A DNA stretch of 6,845 bases, from NCBI GenBank assembly GCA_019417975.1, contig DYCT01000109.1, positions 1 through 6,845 on the forward strand, given 5' to 3'. Both the position numbers and the translations under genes were made by a program. The DNA is from Bacteroides sp. GTDB lineage: Bacteria > Bacteroidota > Bacteroidia > Bacteroidales > Bacteroidaceae. This document shows positions 1-6,697 of this stretch, piece after piece. The notes below the pieces were generated by a model, which was not told the DNA's origin, did not search any database, and was given only the letters and a program-made list of their open reading frames with translations. Position 1 is the first letter of the stretch. Every line of letters begins with the position of its first letter.

Positions 1-2633
1 ATTATTTGTCAAAACGTGACTCTGAGTGGATGGGACCACTTTATCAGTTCCATGGTTTGAGCGTAGATTGTATTGATAAGCATCAGCCTTCTTCTGAATC
101 ACGCCGAAAGGCTTATTTGGCAGATATTACATTTGGTACAAACAATGAGTTCGGTTTCGACTATTTGCGTGATAATATGGCAGGAAGTCCGAACGATTTG
201 TCACAACGTCAGCACAATTATGCGATTGTCGATGAGGTCGACTCGGTTTTGATTGACGATGCGCGTACTCCGTTGATTATTTCTGGTCCGGTACCTAAAG
301 GTGAAGACCAACTGTTTGAACAACTTCGTCCGTTAGTGGAACGCCTGGTAGCTGTTCAGAAGGCTTTGGCTACAAAATTCTTGACCGATGCCAAACGTTT
401 GATTGCTTCGAACGATAAAGCAGAACAGGAAGAAGGGTTCCTTTCTTTGTACAGAAGCCACAAGGCATTGCCGAAGAACAAGGCGCTTATCAAATTCCTA
501 AGCGAACCGGGTATTAAGGCCGGTATGCTGAAGACCGAAGAAATCTACATGGAGCAGAACAACAAGCGTATGCCTGAAGCTGTAGAACCTCTTTATTTCG
601 TAATTGATGAAAAGCTGAATAGTGTTGATCTTACCGATAAAGGTATCGATTTGATTACAGGTAATGCAGAAGACCCTACACTTTTCGTATTGCCTGATAT
701 TACTTCCGAACTTTCAGCTTTGGAAAATGAGGTTGGTTTGAGCGATGAAGAACGCCTGGCTAAGAAAGATGCATTGCTCAACAATTACGCTATCAAGAGT
801 GAACGTGTGCATACCATCAACCAGCTCCTGAAAGCTTATACGATGTTTGAAAAGGACGACCAATATGTGGTAATGGATGGTCAGGTGAAGATTGTAGATG
901 AACAGACCGGACGTATTATGGAAGGTCGTCGTTACTCAGACGGACTTCATCAGGCTATCGAAGCTAAGGAACGTGTAAAAGTGGAAGCTGCTACACAGAC
1001 TTTTGCAACCATCACTTTGCAGAACTATTTCCGTATGTATCACAAACTGTCTGGTATGACCGGTACAGCGGAGACAGAAGCTGGTGAGTTTTGGGATATC
1101 TACAAATTGGATGTTGTTGTAATCCCAACCAACCGTCCGATTGCTCGTGTCGACATGAACGACCGTGTGTATAAGACCAAGCGTGAGAAATACAATGCAG
1201 TGATTGATGAAATCGTGAAGATGGTAGAACAAGGCCGTCCGGTCTTGGTGGGTACCACTTCTGTAGAAATCTCTGAGTTGCTTAGCAAGATGCTTACTTT
1301 GCGTAAGATTGAACATAATGTTTTGAATGCGAAGTTGCACCAGAAAGAAGCCGATATCGTAGCACAGGCCGGTCAGCGTAGTATTGTGACAATTGCCACC
1401 AACATGGCAGGTCGTGGTACCGATATCAAGTTGAGTCCGGAGGTGAAAGCAGCAGGCGGTTTGGCTATTATCGGTACAGAACGTCACGAGAGCCGACGTG
1501 TTGACCGTCAGTTGCGTGGTCGTGCCGGACGTCAGGGCGACCCGGGCTCTTCTGTATTCTTTGTTTCTTTGGAAGACAATCTGATGCGTCTGTTCTCTTC
1601 CGACCGTATCGCTACCGTGATGGATAAGATGGGATTCCAAGAAGGCGAGATGATTGAGCATAAGATGATTTCCAATGCTATCGAGCGTGCACAGAAGAAA
1701 GTAGAAGAAAACAACTTTGGTATTCGTAAACGTTTGCTTGAATATGATGACGTAATGAACAAACAGCGTGTGGTAATTTACACGAAACGTCGTCATGCAT
1801 TGATGGGTGAACGTATCGGAATGGATATTGTCAATATGATTTGGGATCGTTGTGTCAATGCAATCGAAAACAATGATTACGAAGGAGCTCGAATGGAAGT
1901 GCTTCAAAACTTTGCTATGGAATTGCCGTTCAATGAAGACCAGTTCCGTAATGGTAAGAAAGAAGAGATGGAAGATCAGCTCTTCAGCATGGCCATGGAA
2001 AACTTCAAGCGCAAGACTGACCGTATGGCACAGATTGCTTATCCGGTTATCAAGCAGGTATATGAAACACAAGGTCAGATGTATCAGAACATCATGATTC
2101 CTATTACAGATGGTCGTCGTGTTTATAATATCTCTTGCAATTTGCAAAAAGCGTATGAGACGGAATGTAAGGAGGTTGTGAAATCGTTTGAAAAAGCAAT
2201 CTTACTGCATACCATTGATGAGGCTTGGAAAGAAAACCTTCGCGAATTGGATGAATTGAAACATTCCGTGCAGAATGCAAGTTACGAGCAGAAAGACCCA
2301 TTGTTGATTTATAAATTGGAGTCTGTGAACTTGTTTGATGCGATGGTGAACAAAATCAATAATCAGACAGTCTCTGTATTGATGCGTGGACAGATTCCTG
2401 TACAGGAACCAGAGCAGGTGCGTGAAGCTGCACCCGAGCCGGCACGTCCGCGTCAGCAGTACCAAGAAGAGAAACGCGACTTGAGCGATCCGCACCAGCA
2501 GGCAGCTGCACAGCGCGACACACGCGAGGTAAAGCGTGAACCGATTCGTGCTGAACACACCGTAGGACGAAATGACCCTTGTCCTTGTGGAAGCGGTAAG
2601 AAATATAAGAACTGCCACGGTCGTAATCTTTAA
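1..2633 (+). CDS. secA: Protein translocase subunit SecA, 5'-truncated by the window edge
   Basis: SecA is the cytoplasmic ATPase motor that drives preproteins through SecYEG. The reading frame is open from base 1 (first whole codon, Tyr, at 3-5), so the N-terminus with Walker A lies outside the window; the TTG at 6 is not a start. Numbering residues from base 6: Walker B/DEVDS at 76-80, the PPXD from about 95 to 285, the GRIMEGRRYSDGLHQA segment at 302-317, the NBD2 motif MAGRGTDIK at 467-475, and QLRGRAGRQGDPGSS at 502-516. The helical scaffold/wing follows (LLEYDDVMNKQR at 577-588). A Pro/Gln/Arg-rich linker covers about 795-852. The C-terminus is the zinc/SecB-binding tail CPCGSGKKYKNCH (859-871), with C859, C861, C870 and H871 as ligands. 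Compared with my memory of E. coli SecA, the PPXD carries about 80 extra residues (about 115-195), and NBD2 lacks the insert after GTDI. The frame is intact to TAA at 2631-2633 and looks functional. Confidence 0.97.
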   Translation, partial: YLSKRDSEWMGPLYQFHGLSVDCIDKHQPSSESRRKAYLADITFGTNNEFGFDYLRDNMAGSPNDLSQRQHNYAIVDEVDSVLIDDARTPLIISGPVPKGEDQLFEQLRPLVERLVAVQKALATKFLTDAKRLIASNDKAEQEEGFLSLYRSHKALPKNKALIKFLSEPGIKAGMLKTEEIYMEQNNKRMPEAVEPLYFVIDEKLNSVDLTDKGIDLITGNAEDPTLFVLPDITSELSALENEVGLSDEERLAKKDALLNNYAIKSERVHTINQLLKAYTMFEKDDQYVVMDGQVKIVDEQTGRIMEGRRYSDGLHQAIEAKERVKVEAATQTFATITLQNYFRMYHKLSGMTGTAETEAGEFWDIYKLDVVVIPTNRPIARVDMNDRVYKTKREKYNAVIDEIVKMVEQGRPVLVGTTSVEISELLSKMLTLRKIEHNVLNAKLHQKEADIVAQAGQRSIVTIATNMAGRGTDIKLSPEVKAAGGLAIIGTERHESRRVDRQLRGRAGRQGDPGSSVFFVSLEDNLMRLFSSDRIATVMDKMGFQEGEMIEHKMISNAIERAQKKVEENNFGIRKRLLEYDDVMNKQRVVIYTKRRHALMGERIGMDIVNMIWDRCVNAIENNDYEGARMEVLQNFAMELPFNEDQFRNGKKEEMEDQLFSMAMENFKRKTDRMAQIAYPVIKQVYETQGQMYQNIMIPITDGRRVYNISCNLQKAYETECKEVVKSFEKAILLHTIDEAWKENLRELDELKHSVQNASYEQKDPLLIYKLESVNLFDAMVNKINNQTVSVLMRGQIPVQEPEQVREAAPEPARPRQQYQEEKRDLSDPHQQAAAQRDTREVKREPIRAEHTVGRNDPCPCGSGKKYKNCHGRNL

Positions 2634-2670
2634 TGGTTTGTAATTAATCCAAAACGGATTTTATAGTTAT

Positions 2671-2715
2671 AAGAGTCAGGTCAGCGAAGTTTTCGCAAGA
2701 CCTGACTCTTTTTAT
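2671..2715 (+). terminator. Rho-independent terminator of secA
   Basis: A perfect 12-bp stem pairs 2671-2682 (AAGAGTCAGGTC) with 2699-2710 (GACCTGACTCTT). The 16-base loop contains a second small hairpin, GCGAA (2684-2688) with TTCGC (2692-2696). A T-rich tail (CTTTTTATT) follows. It sits 38 bases after the secA stop codon. Because the A-run at the 5' base of the stem is short, it should act mainly on the plus strand. Confidence 0.93.
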
Positions 2716-2741
2716 TCTATCTATTCTTCCTAAGTGTCCCG

Positions 2742-2831
2742 AAAAAGTATCTTAAGATACTTGGCCAAATATCTTAAGATACTTCGCGATTTATCTTAGG
2801 ATACTTTGCGGTTTATCTTAAGATACTTTTT
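2742..2831. repeat. Array of four palindromes on a 22-bp pitch
   Basis: Four copies of TATCTTAAGATACTT start at 2748, 2770, 2792 and 2814, exactly 22 bp apart with 7-bp spacers. Copy 3 has one change (TATCTTAGGATACTT). Each 12-bp core, TATCTTAAGATA, is its own reverse complement; copy 1 extends to an 18-bp palindrome (2745-2762). The array is also one large dyad: the outer 18 bases 2742-2759 are exactly complementary to 2814-2831, and the centre falls on TCGCGA (2784-2789). In RNA, copy 1 can pair with copy 2 (15 bp, 2745-2759 with 2770-2784), and copy 3 with copy 4 (12 bp, one G-U) followed by CTTTTT. Possible roles are a binding array for a dimeric protein (22 bp is about two helical turns, so one DNA face), a backup terminator, or a dispersed palindromic element. 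The structure is certain; the role is unknown. Confidence 0.9.
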
Positions 2832-2960
2832 GGATGAACCTAACAGCTTGTGTATGAGTATTGCTTTTGGGGAAGAAAAAATCATGAAAAAAGAATGTTT
2901 TTGAGACTATCGAGTCTTGTCGTTTTTGATGCAATATCTATCCTTTTTTTTAGCTTTGAG
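2832..2960. other. Intergenic stretch with no supported feature
   Basis: Between the palindrome array and the lipoprotein promoter there are about 130 AT-rich bases. They hold a 16-codon ORF (2854-2904) and a 5-bp hairpin (AGACT at 2904-2908 with AGTCT at 2913-2917). Neither has enough support to be called a gene or a terminator. Confidence 0.6.
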
Positions 2961-2991
2961 CTTGTCGTTGCCTTATAAAATAGTACTTTTG
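2961..2991 (+). promoter_or_regulatory. Bacteroides-type promoter for the lipoprotein gene
   Basis: TACTTTTG at 2984-2991 matches the Bacteroides -7 consensus TAnnTTTG exactly. CTTG at 2961-2964 is a one-mismatch -33 box (consensus TTTG), separated by 19 bases. The predicted transcript starts near 2997-2999, which leaves a leader of about 15 bases before the ATG at 3013 and excludes the in-frame TTG at 2917 as the start. Inferred from sequence only. Confidence 0.7.
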
Positions 2992-3012
2992 TCTGTATCA
3001 AGTATAGTGAAT

Positions 3013-4059
3013 ATGAAGAACAGTTACAGTTATATTCTTTTGTTGCTGCTGTTGGTGTCGTGTCGTTCGGTAGGAACGATTTCTATTGATTACCTTCAGC
3101 CCTCCGATATCAGTTTTCCTCCGGAAGTGCGTGAGGTTGCAATCGTTAATAATACGTGCCTGGATGATTTAGTAAAGCGGGTGGAACAAATCAATGCTTC
3201 TGCCCAGCCCGAACAGGATGAGTTGGGCGTCATAGATGGAGACGGGAAGTTAGCTGCAGAAGCTTTTGCTGCAGCTATTGCAGAAGGCAATTATTTTGAC
3301 CATGTATTGATTTGCGACTCAGCGTTGCGTGCAAAAGACCGTTTTCCGCGCGACTGTCGGCTGAGTATGGAAGAAGTGCAAACGCTGACTGAGAATCTAC
3401 GGGTCGACATGTTGCTTTCGTTAGAAAAAGTACAGATTTGTTTTCGTAAAGGTATAGTCTACGATTCTGAATATGGAATTCCGTTGAAGGGGGTTGATGC
3501 GCAAGTGCGTTCGGTAGTTCGGCTGTATCTGCCGGGGCGTAAAGCACCGTTGGCTGCAATCAATAATACCGATAGCTTGTTTTGGGTTGCTACTTGGCAG
3601 GTAGATACCCTCATGGTGCATGAAGCCTCTGAGGTGGCTTCCGAATTGGCTGTCAAATATATTTTGCCGACTTGGGAGACAGAATCGCGTAGCTATTATG
3701 CGGGAGAGTGTGTGCAGATGCGCGATGCTGCTGTCTGTGTGCGTGAAGAATCTTGGGAGGATGCTTTGAAACTGTGGATGCAGGTCTATACACTGAAAAG
3801 TGTGAAATATCGGATGCGGGCAGCTTTTAATATCGCATTGTATCATGAGATGCACGATGATTTGGATGCAGCAATGGAATGGATTGGGAAAGCAAAGTCG
3901 TTGGTCGAATTGCGCGAGAAGAAAAAACTTGAAAATGATGAAGCAGCAATGACCACCGACGGACGGATGATTGTGCTTTACGAACAGCAGTTGAGGAAGC
4001 GTATAGAGCAGTTCCCTAAATTAAAATTGCAAATGCAACGATTTAATGGTGAAAATTAA
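3013..4059 (+). CDS. Putative lipoprotein with TPR-like C-terminal region
   Basis: 348 residues. The frame is open back to a TTG at 2917, but ATG 3013 is chosen because it begins a classic lipoprotein signal peptide (short polar start, LLLLLL core, lipobox LVSC with Cys17) and because the promoter lies between the two. The residues after Cys17 (RSVGTIS) lack the acidic surface-export signal described for Bacteroides lipoproteins, so a periplasm-facing anchor is more likely than surface display. The middle (about 20-220) is a mixed alpha/beta domain I do not recognise from motifs. Residues 246-298 read as a TPR-like pair (W..A..LW..., then A.FN.A...E...D...A..W..KA), followed by a charged, probably helical tail (299-348). 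From memory it resembles a Bacteroidetes family of unknown function (DUF6340-like); this was not verified. It is probably a protein-protein interaction scaffold. Promoters before it and before the next gene suggest it is transcribed alone. Confidence 0.88.
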   Translation: MKNSYSYILLLLLLVSCRSVGTISIDYLQPSDISFPPEVREVAIVNNTCLDDLVKRVEQINASAQPEQDELGVIDGDGKLAAEAFAAAIAEGNYFDHVLICDSALRAKDRFPRDCRLSMEEVQTLTENLRVDMLLSLEKVQICFRKGIVYDSEYGIPLKGVDAQVRSVVRLYLPGRKAPLAAINNTDSLFWVATWQVDTLMVHEASEVASELAVKYILPTWETESRSYYAGECVQMRDAAVCVREESWEDALKLWMQVYTLKSVKYRMRAAFNIALYHEMHDDLDAAMEWIGKAKSLVELREKKKLENDEAAMTTDGRMIVLYEQQLRKRIEQFPKLKLQMQRFNGEN

Positions 4060-4068
4060 TTGATAACT

Positions 4069-4099
4069 GTTGGCGAGATAAATATTTTTTGTACTTTTG
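4069..4099 (+). promoter_or_regulatory. Bacteroides-type promoter for the acidic protein gene
   Basis: TACTTTTG at 4092-4099 is a perfect TAnnTTTG -7 box. GTTG at 4069-4072 is a one-mismatch -33 box, 19 bases upstream, the same spacing and the same -7 octamer as the promoter at 2961-2991. The predicted transcript begins near 4105-4107, about 30 bases before the ATG at 4138. It lies just after the lipoprotein stop codon, so the acidic protein can be expressed independently. Confidence 0.72.
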
Positions 4100-4137
4100 A
4101 GTATTATTAAATCGTTTTACGAGAAAATGCCTTTATT

Positions 4138-4581
4138 ATGAAGTTGAGTATACAATCCGTTTCTGCTATAGAGTCTGCCGTTACAAAAGCATTAAGCAGA
4201 TATAAAGAGTGTGGCCAGCAGACCATTACAGATATCCATTTTATGCCGAAAGCTGATTCGGGCGAATTGGCTATTTTAAATGATGATGACGAAGAGTTAG
4301 GCCAGCTGGTTGTGGCTGAATGGGCAGACAATGTAAATGGCGATTGGCAGGACGATGTAGAACGTTATTTACGTCAAGCACTTGTTAACTTGCAGAATTC
4401 GGGCTCTTTTGATTCGCTCAACTTGCTGAAGCCTTATTCGTTTGTATTGGTCGATGAAGATCATGAGACCATTGCCGAACTACTGTTGGTTGATGATGAT
4501 ACGCTTTTGGTAAACGAAGAATTGCTGGAAGGTTTGGACCAGGAGTTGGACGATTTTTTGAAGAAACTGTTGGAAGAATAA
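4138..4581 (+). CDS. Small, strongly acidic conserved-looking protein of unknown function
   Basis: 147 residues, not recognised. By hand count about 34 Asp/Glu against 10 Lys/Arg, so net charge is near -24 and the pI very low. There is no signal peptide or membrane segment, so it is probably cytoplasmic. Acidic clusters sit at 49-53 (DDDEE), 119-121 and 127-139. The last 27 residues (NEELLEGLDQELDDFLKKLLEE region) look like an amphipathic helix with regularly placed leucines. The middle reads as alternating strands and a helix (EWADNVNGDWQDDVERYLRQAL at about 61-82), so a folded domain is likely rather than a disordered acidic tail. The only Cys is C25. The ATG at 4138 is preferred: it follows its own promoter, and the upstream ATG at 4127 is in another frame. 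Possible roles include binding a basic partner or acting as an adaptor, but nothing decides this. Confidence 0.85.
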   Translation: MKLSIQSVSAIESAVTKALSRYKECGQQTITDIHFMPKADSGELAILNDDDEELGQLVVAEWADNVNGDWQDDVERYLRQALVNLQNSGSFDSLNLLKPYSFVLVDEDHETIAELLLVDDDTLLVNEELLEGLDQELDDFLKKLLEE

Positions 4582-4669
4582 TACGTATATTTTATAAGGT
4601 AGGAAATCTGTTCTTTTGTTAGACCATCGGAGTCGAGTAGAAGAAATCCTTCCTCTCTGTTTTTTTGTA

Positions 4670-4723
4670 AACAAGATAGCCGTATCGTCTTTACTTAATT
4701 GTAGAGGATACGGCTATCTTGTT
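4670..4723. terminator. Long hairpin between convergent genes, probable bidirectional terminator
   Basis: A perfect 17-bp stem pairs 4670-4686 (AACAAGATAGCCGTATC) with 4707-4723 (GATACGGCTATCTTGTT), with a 20-base loop that can add three more pairs (TCT 4688-4690 with AGA 4703-4705). It lies 88 bases after the acidic protein stop and 26 bases beyond the minus-strand gene stop, where a shared terminator is expected. Neither side has a good U-tract: the plus side continues TGCTTTC and the minus side TACAAAAAAAC. Termination is therefore inferred from position and stem strength. Confidence 0.7.
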
Positions 4724-4749
4724 GCTTTCAATGGTTTGTTGGATTGCTC

Positions 4750-6645
4750 TTATTTCCGGGTCTGAAGGGTTGCTTCGATGTAACCTTTGTCATCGGCATA
4801 AACCAACATAGGAATGAAAGTAAAGCCGGGGACCGGGTTGAAGATACGTCCATTTTGGTTGGGGGCTATCTGGTAAGGTGTGTTTGTCTGGATATGCAAC
4901 CCTTTCAAGTCCAGTTGATATTCCGAGTGGATTTCTTTCTCTTCGGGGTCAGCAATGACCGGTAATACCAGACGTATTTCTTTGTCTTTGAGCGATGCAG
5001 GCAACTGGCTGCTGATGCGGATGCTTTGGGCATCAATGCAGTAAGTCAGATGGATGCTGTCCGAACCCACAGAAGGAACTTGCTGCTTGCTGTCTACCAG
5101 ATGTGTGCATACATCAAATAGATGTTTTTCTCCCTCTTGTCGGTAAGCAATGGTGGTGTTTAAATCATCCAAATTGCTGTACATGATTCCGTTTTCTACT
5201 AATTCAATGCGTGGAGTTCCTGTCATTTGGTATTTCTCTGGGGCATAGGTCTGCATATTCGGAGCTTCAATCAAGGTATATTTATTCATGGTAGCTGCAA
5301 AAATCGCCCCTCTTTCTTTGTGCCAAAGCATAGAAAGTACGCCTCCCATAGGGTGTGTACCTTTTACCTTGTATTCTGCATCAAATCCGGTAAGTGTAAC
5401 TCTCCAGTCACGAGTGGCTATCAGCCAAGTGTGGATGTCTTTCAATTCTTTACAACCGTAGACTGTGTCGCGTGGGAGTTGAGCTTTCGATACTTTTTTT
5501 ACGGGTTGGTTTAGGAATGAAGCCAATGCTTTGGCGTGACCGAATGTGTGGTGAATGCAGGGTGCCCATCCCCAGGCGCGGTAATGCATACCTCCATAGA
5601 GCAAACCGTGGTGGGTTGCCTCGTTTAGTAGCTTTACATTGCGTCCGATAGCTTCAGCGTATGCCGGATTCAGATGAGCCAGTGCATAATAGCCACCCAT
5701 AAAACCATCGCTGGTGCGTCCACCCCAATAAGTCCATTTGAAACCGCGTGTCCCCCAACTGTTGTCCCAAGCCCCATCGGGTAGCATAAACTCCAGATGA
5801 GTATCCATCGAAGCCTTTAAGTGTTGGAGTAGAGTTGTGTCGTTGGCTTCAAGGGCATAGTAGACCATATTAGGGAGCGATTCTTCTACGTTGTATAGCA
5901 AGTCTACCGGTCGGCAACCGTTTGGAGTCTTGGTCCAGATATTGGGCCCTTCTCCATAGAGGAAGTGATTGTTTTCTGTGAAATACGGAATAATGTCGGT
6001 AGCTGTTTCGCGTGCTTTCTGTTGGAAATCTTTTCGTTCGCATTCGGCACCGATGGCATATAGAGCATACGTGGCCGAGGCAGAATAATTCACATTCATG
6101 TTACGCATCCCTTCGCGTTTACGGCTGTAGATAAAGTTGTTTCCATTGATAAATTCTCCTGCCTGCAACAACTGTTTGCGCCATTCCGTTTTGGTAGAGT
6201 CGTCCAGTAACTCACCGTGATGGCGAAGAGCTTCTACTAGAGCAATAGAAGCAAATACCGTTGTTCCATTCCAGTCGGACACATTCACATCGTTCATCCA
6301 TGAGCCATCCGGCATGCGGACATTGTCCATCCATTTCATCAAACGCTTGGCTGCAGTTACATATTTGGTGTCGCCGGTATGCTGGGCAACACAGAGAATA
6401 GGTAGAACGGCATCACCGCATCTGCCATGGATGCGGGCACAAGCCGGACAAATTAGTGCACCGTCCAAATGTGGGTCTTCGCTTTTCATTTGGTATTCCA
6501 AGAGGGTGTCAACCCAAGTGTGAAGTAAACTGAAGGCTTCGGATTGGATGCTGTTTTTAGGGAAGTCAGTTGTTTGTGCCGATACATTTAGGCTGTTTCC
6601 ACAACACATCGCGAAGCAGAATAGTAGAGTTAGAATAGGTCTCAT
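4750..6645 (-). CDS. Secreted putative alpha/alpha-toroid carbohydrate-active enzyme (lyase or hydrolase-like)
   Basis: 631 residues from ATG at 6645-6643, chosen because a signal peptide begins there: MRP, hydrophobic core ILTLLFCFAMCC, and a type I cleavage site VSA|Q after residue 23. No lipobox fits, so it is likely periplasmic or secreted. Residues about 35-380 are a run of helices with glycine/aromatic loops typical of alpha/alpha toroids: PDGSWMND (112-119), NYSASATYAL (186-195), LPDGAWDNSWG (288-298), WTYWGGRTSDG (304-314), and HYRAWGWAPCIHHTFGHAKAL (354-374). His365, His366, His370, Tyr187 and Trp/Arg residues in these loops are candidate active-site residues. The cluster C66-x2-C69-x3-H73-x2-C76 resembles a metal site. 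Residues about 400-631 look beta-rich, as in the C-terminal sheet domain of heparinase/alginate-lyase-like proteins. No family or substrate is claimed. No Bacteroides -7 box was found in the roughly 50 bases before the ATG. No SusC/SusD pair is present in the window. Confidence 0.85.
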   Translation of the reverse strand: MRPILTLLFCFAMCCGNSLNVSAQTTDFPKNSIQSEAFSLLHTWVDTLLEYQMKSEDPHLDGALICPACARIHGRCGDAVLPILCVAQHTGDTKYVTAAKRLMKWMDNVRMPDGSWMNDVNVSDWNGTTVFASIALVEALRHHGELLDDSTKTEWRKQLLQAGEFINGNNFIYSRKREGMRNMNVNYSASATYALYAIGAECERKDFQQKARETATDIIPYFTENNHFLYGEGPNIWTKTPNGCRPVDLLYNVEESLPNMVYYALEANDTTLLQHLKASMDTHLEFMLPDGAWDNSWGTRGFKWTYWGGRTSDGFMGGYYALAHLNPAYAEAIGRNVKLLNEATHHGLLYGGMHYRAWGWAPCIHHTFGHAKALASFLNQPVKKVSKAQLPRDTVYGCKELKDIHTWLIATRDWRVTLTGFDAEYKVKGTHPMGGVLSMLWHKERGAIFAATMNKYTLIEAPNMQTYAPEKYQMTGTPRIELVENGIMYSNLDDLNTTIAYRQEGEKHLFDVCTHLVDSKQQVPSVGSDSIHLTYCIDAQSIRISSQLPASLKDKEIRLVLPVIADPEEKEIHSEYQLDLKGLHIQTNTPYQIAPNQNGRIFNPVPGFTFIPMLVYADDKGYIEATLQTRK

Positions 6646-6697
6646 AATATTTTTAGTTAGATGTAATCTCTTTTAGGTTTTGTATTTTTGATGATAG

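Noticed and set aside
936..2147. Long open frame of 403 codons on the minus strand inside secA
   Set aside because: It lies wholly antisense to a conserved secA frame, is Thr/His/Phe-rich as expected of an antisense shadow, and has no domain I recognise.
2742..2831. CRISPR-like repeat-spacer pattern
   Set aside because: Repeats are 15 bases and spacers only 7, far below CRISPR sizes, and no cas gene is in the window.
2854..2904. 16-codon ORF (MSIAFGEEKIMKKECF)
   Set aside because: Very short, with no promoter match upstream (TACTTTTTG has one T too many); chance is a sufficient explanation.
2904..2930. Possible small terminator (AGACT/AGTCT hairpin then TTGTCGTTTTTG)
   Set aside because: The stem is only 5 bp and the T-run is displaced, so it is too weak to call.
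2917..3012. In-frame TTG start extending the lipoprotein by 32 residues
   Set aside because: The predicted promoter (2961-2991) lies inside this extension, and the ATG at 3013 starts a complete lipoprotein signal peptide.
4582..4669. Possible small RNA or promoter (TTCTTTTG at 4611-4618)
   Set aside because: One mismatch in the -7 box and no -33 box at the right spacing; no fold resembling a known RNA was seen.
6683..6690. Plus-strand -7-like box TATTTTTG
   Set aside because: No -33 box lies 19 bases upstream (GATG there), and no plus-strand gene follows before the window end.
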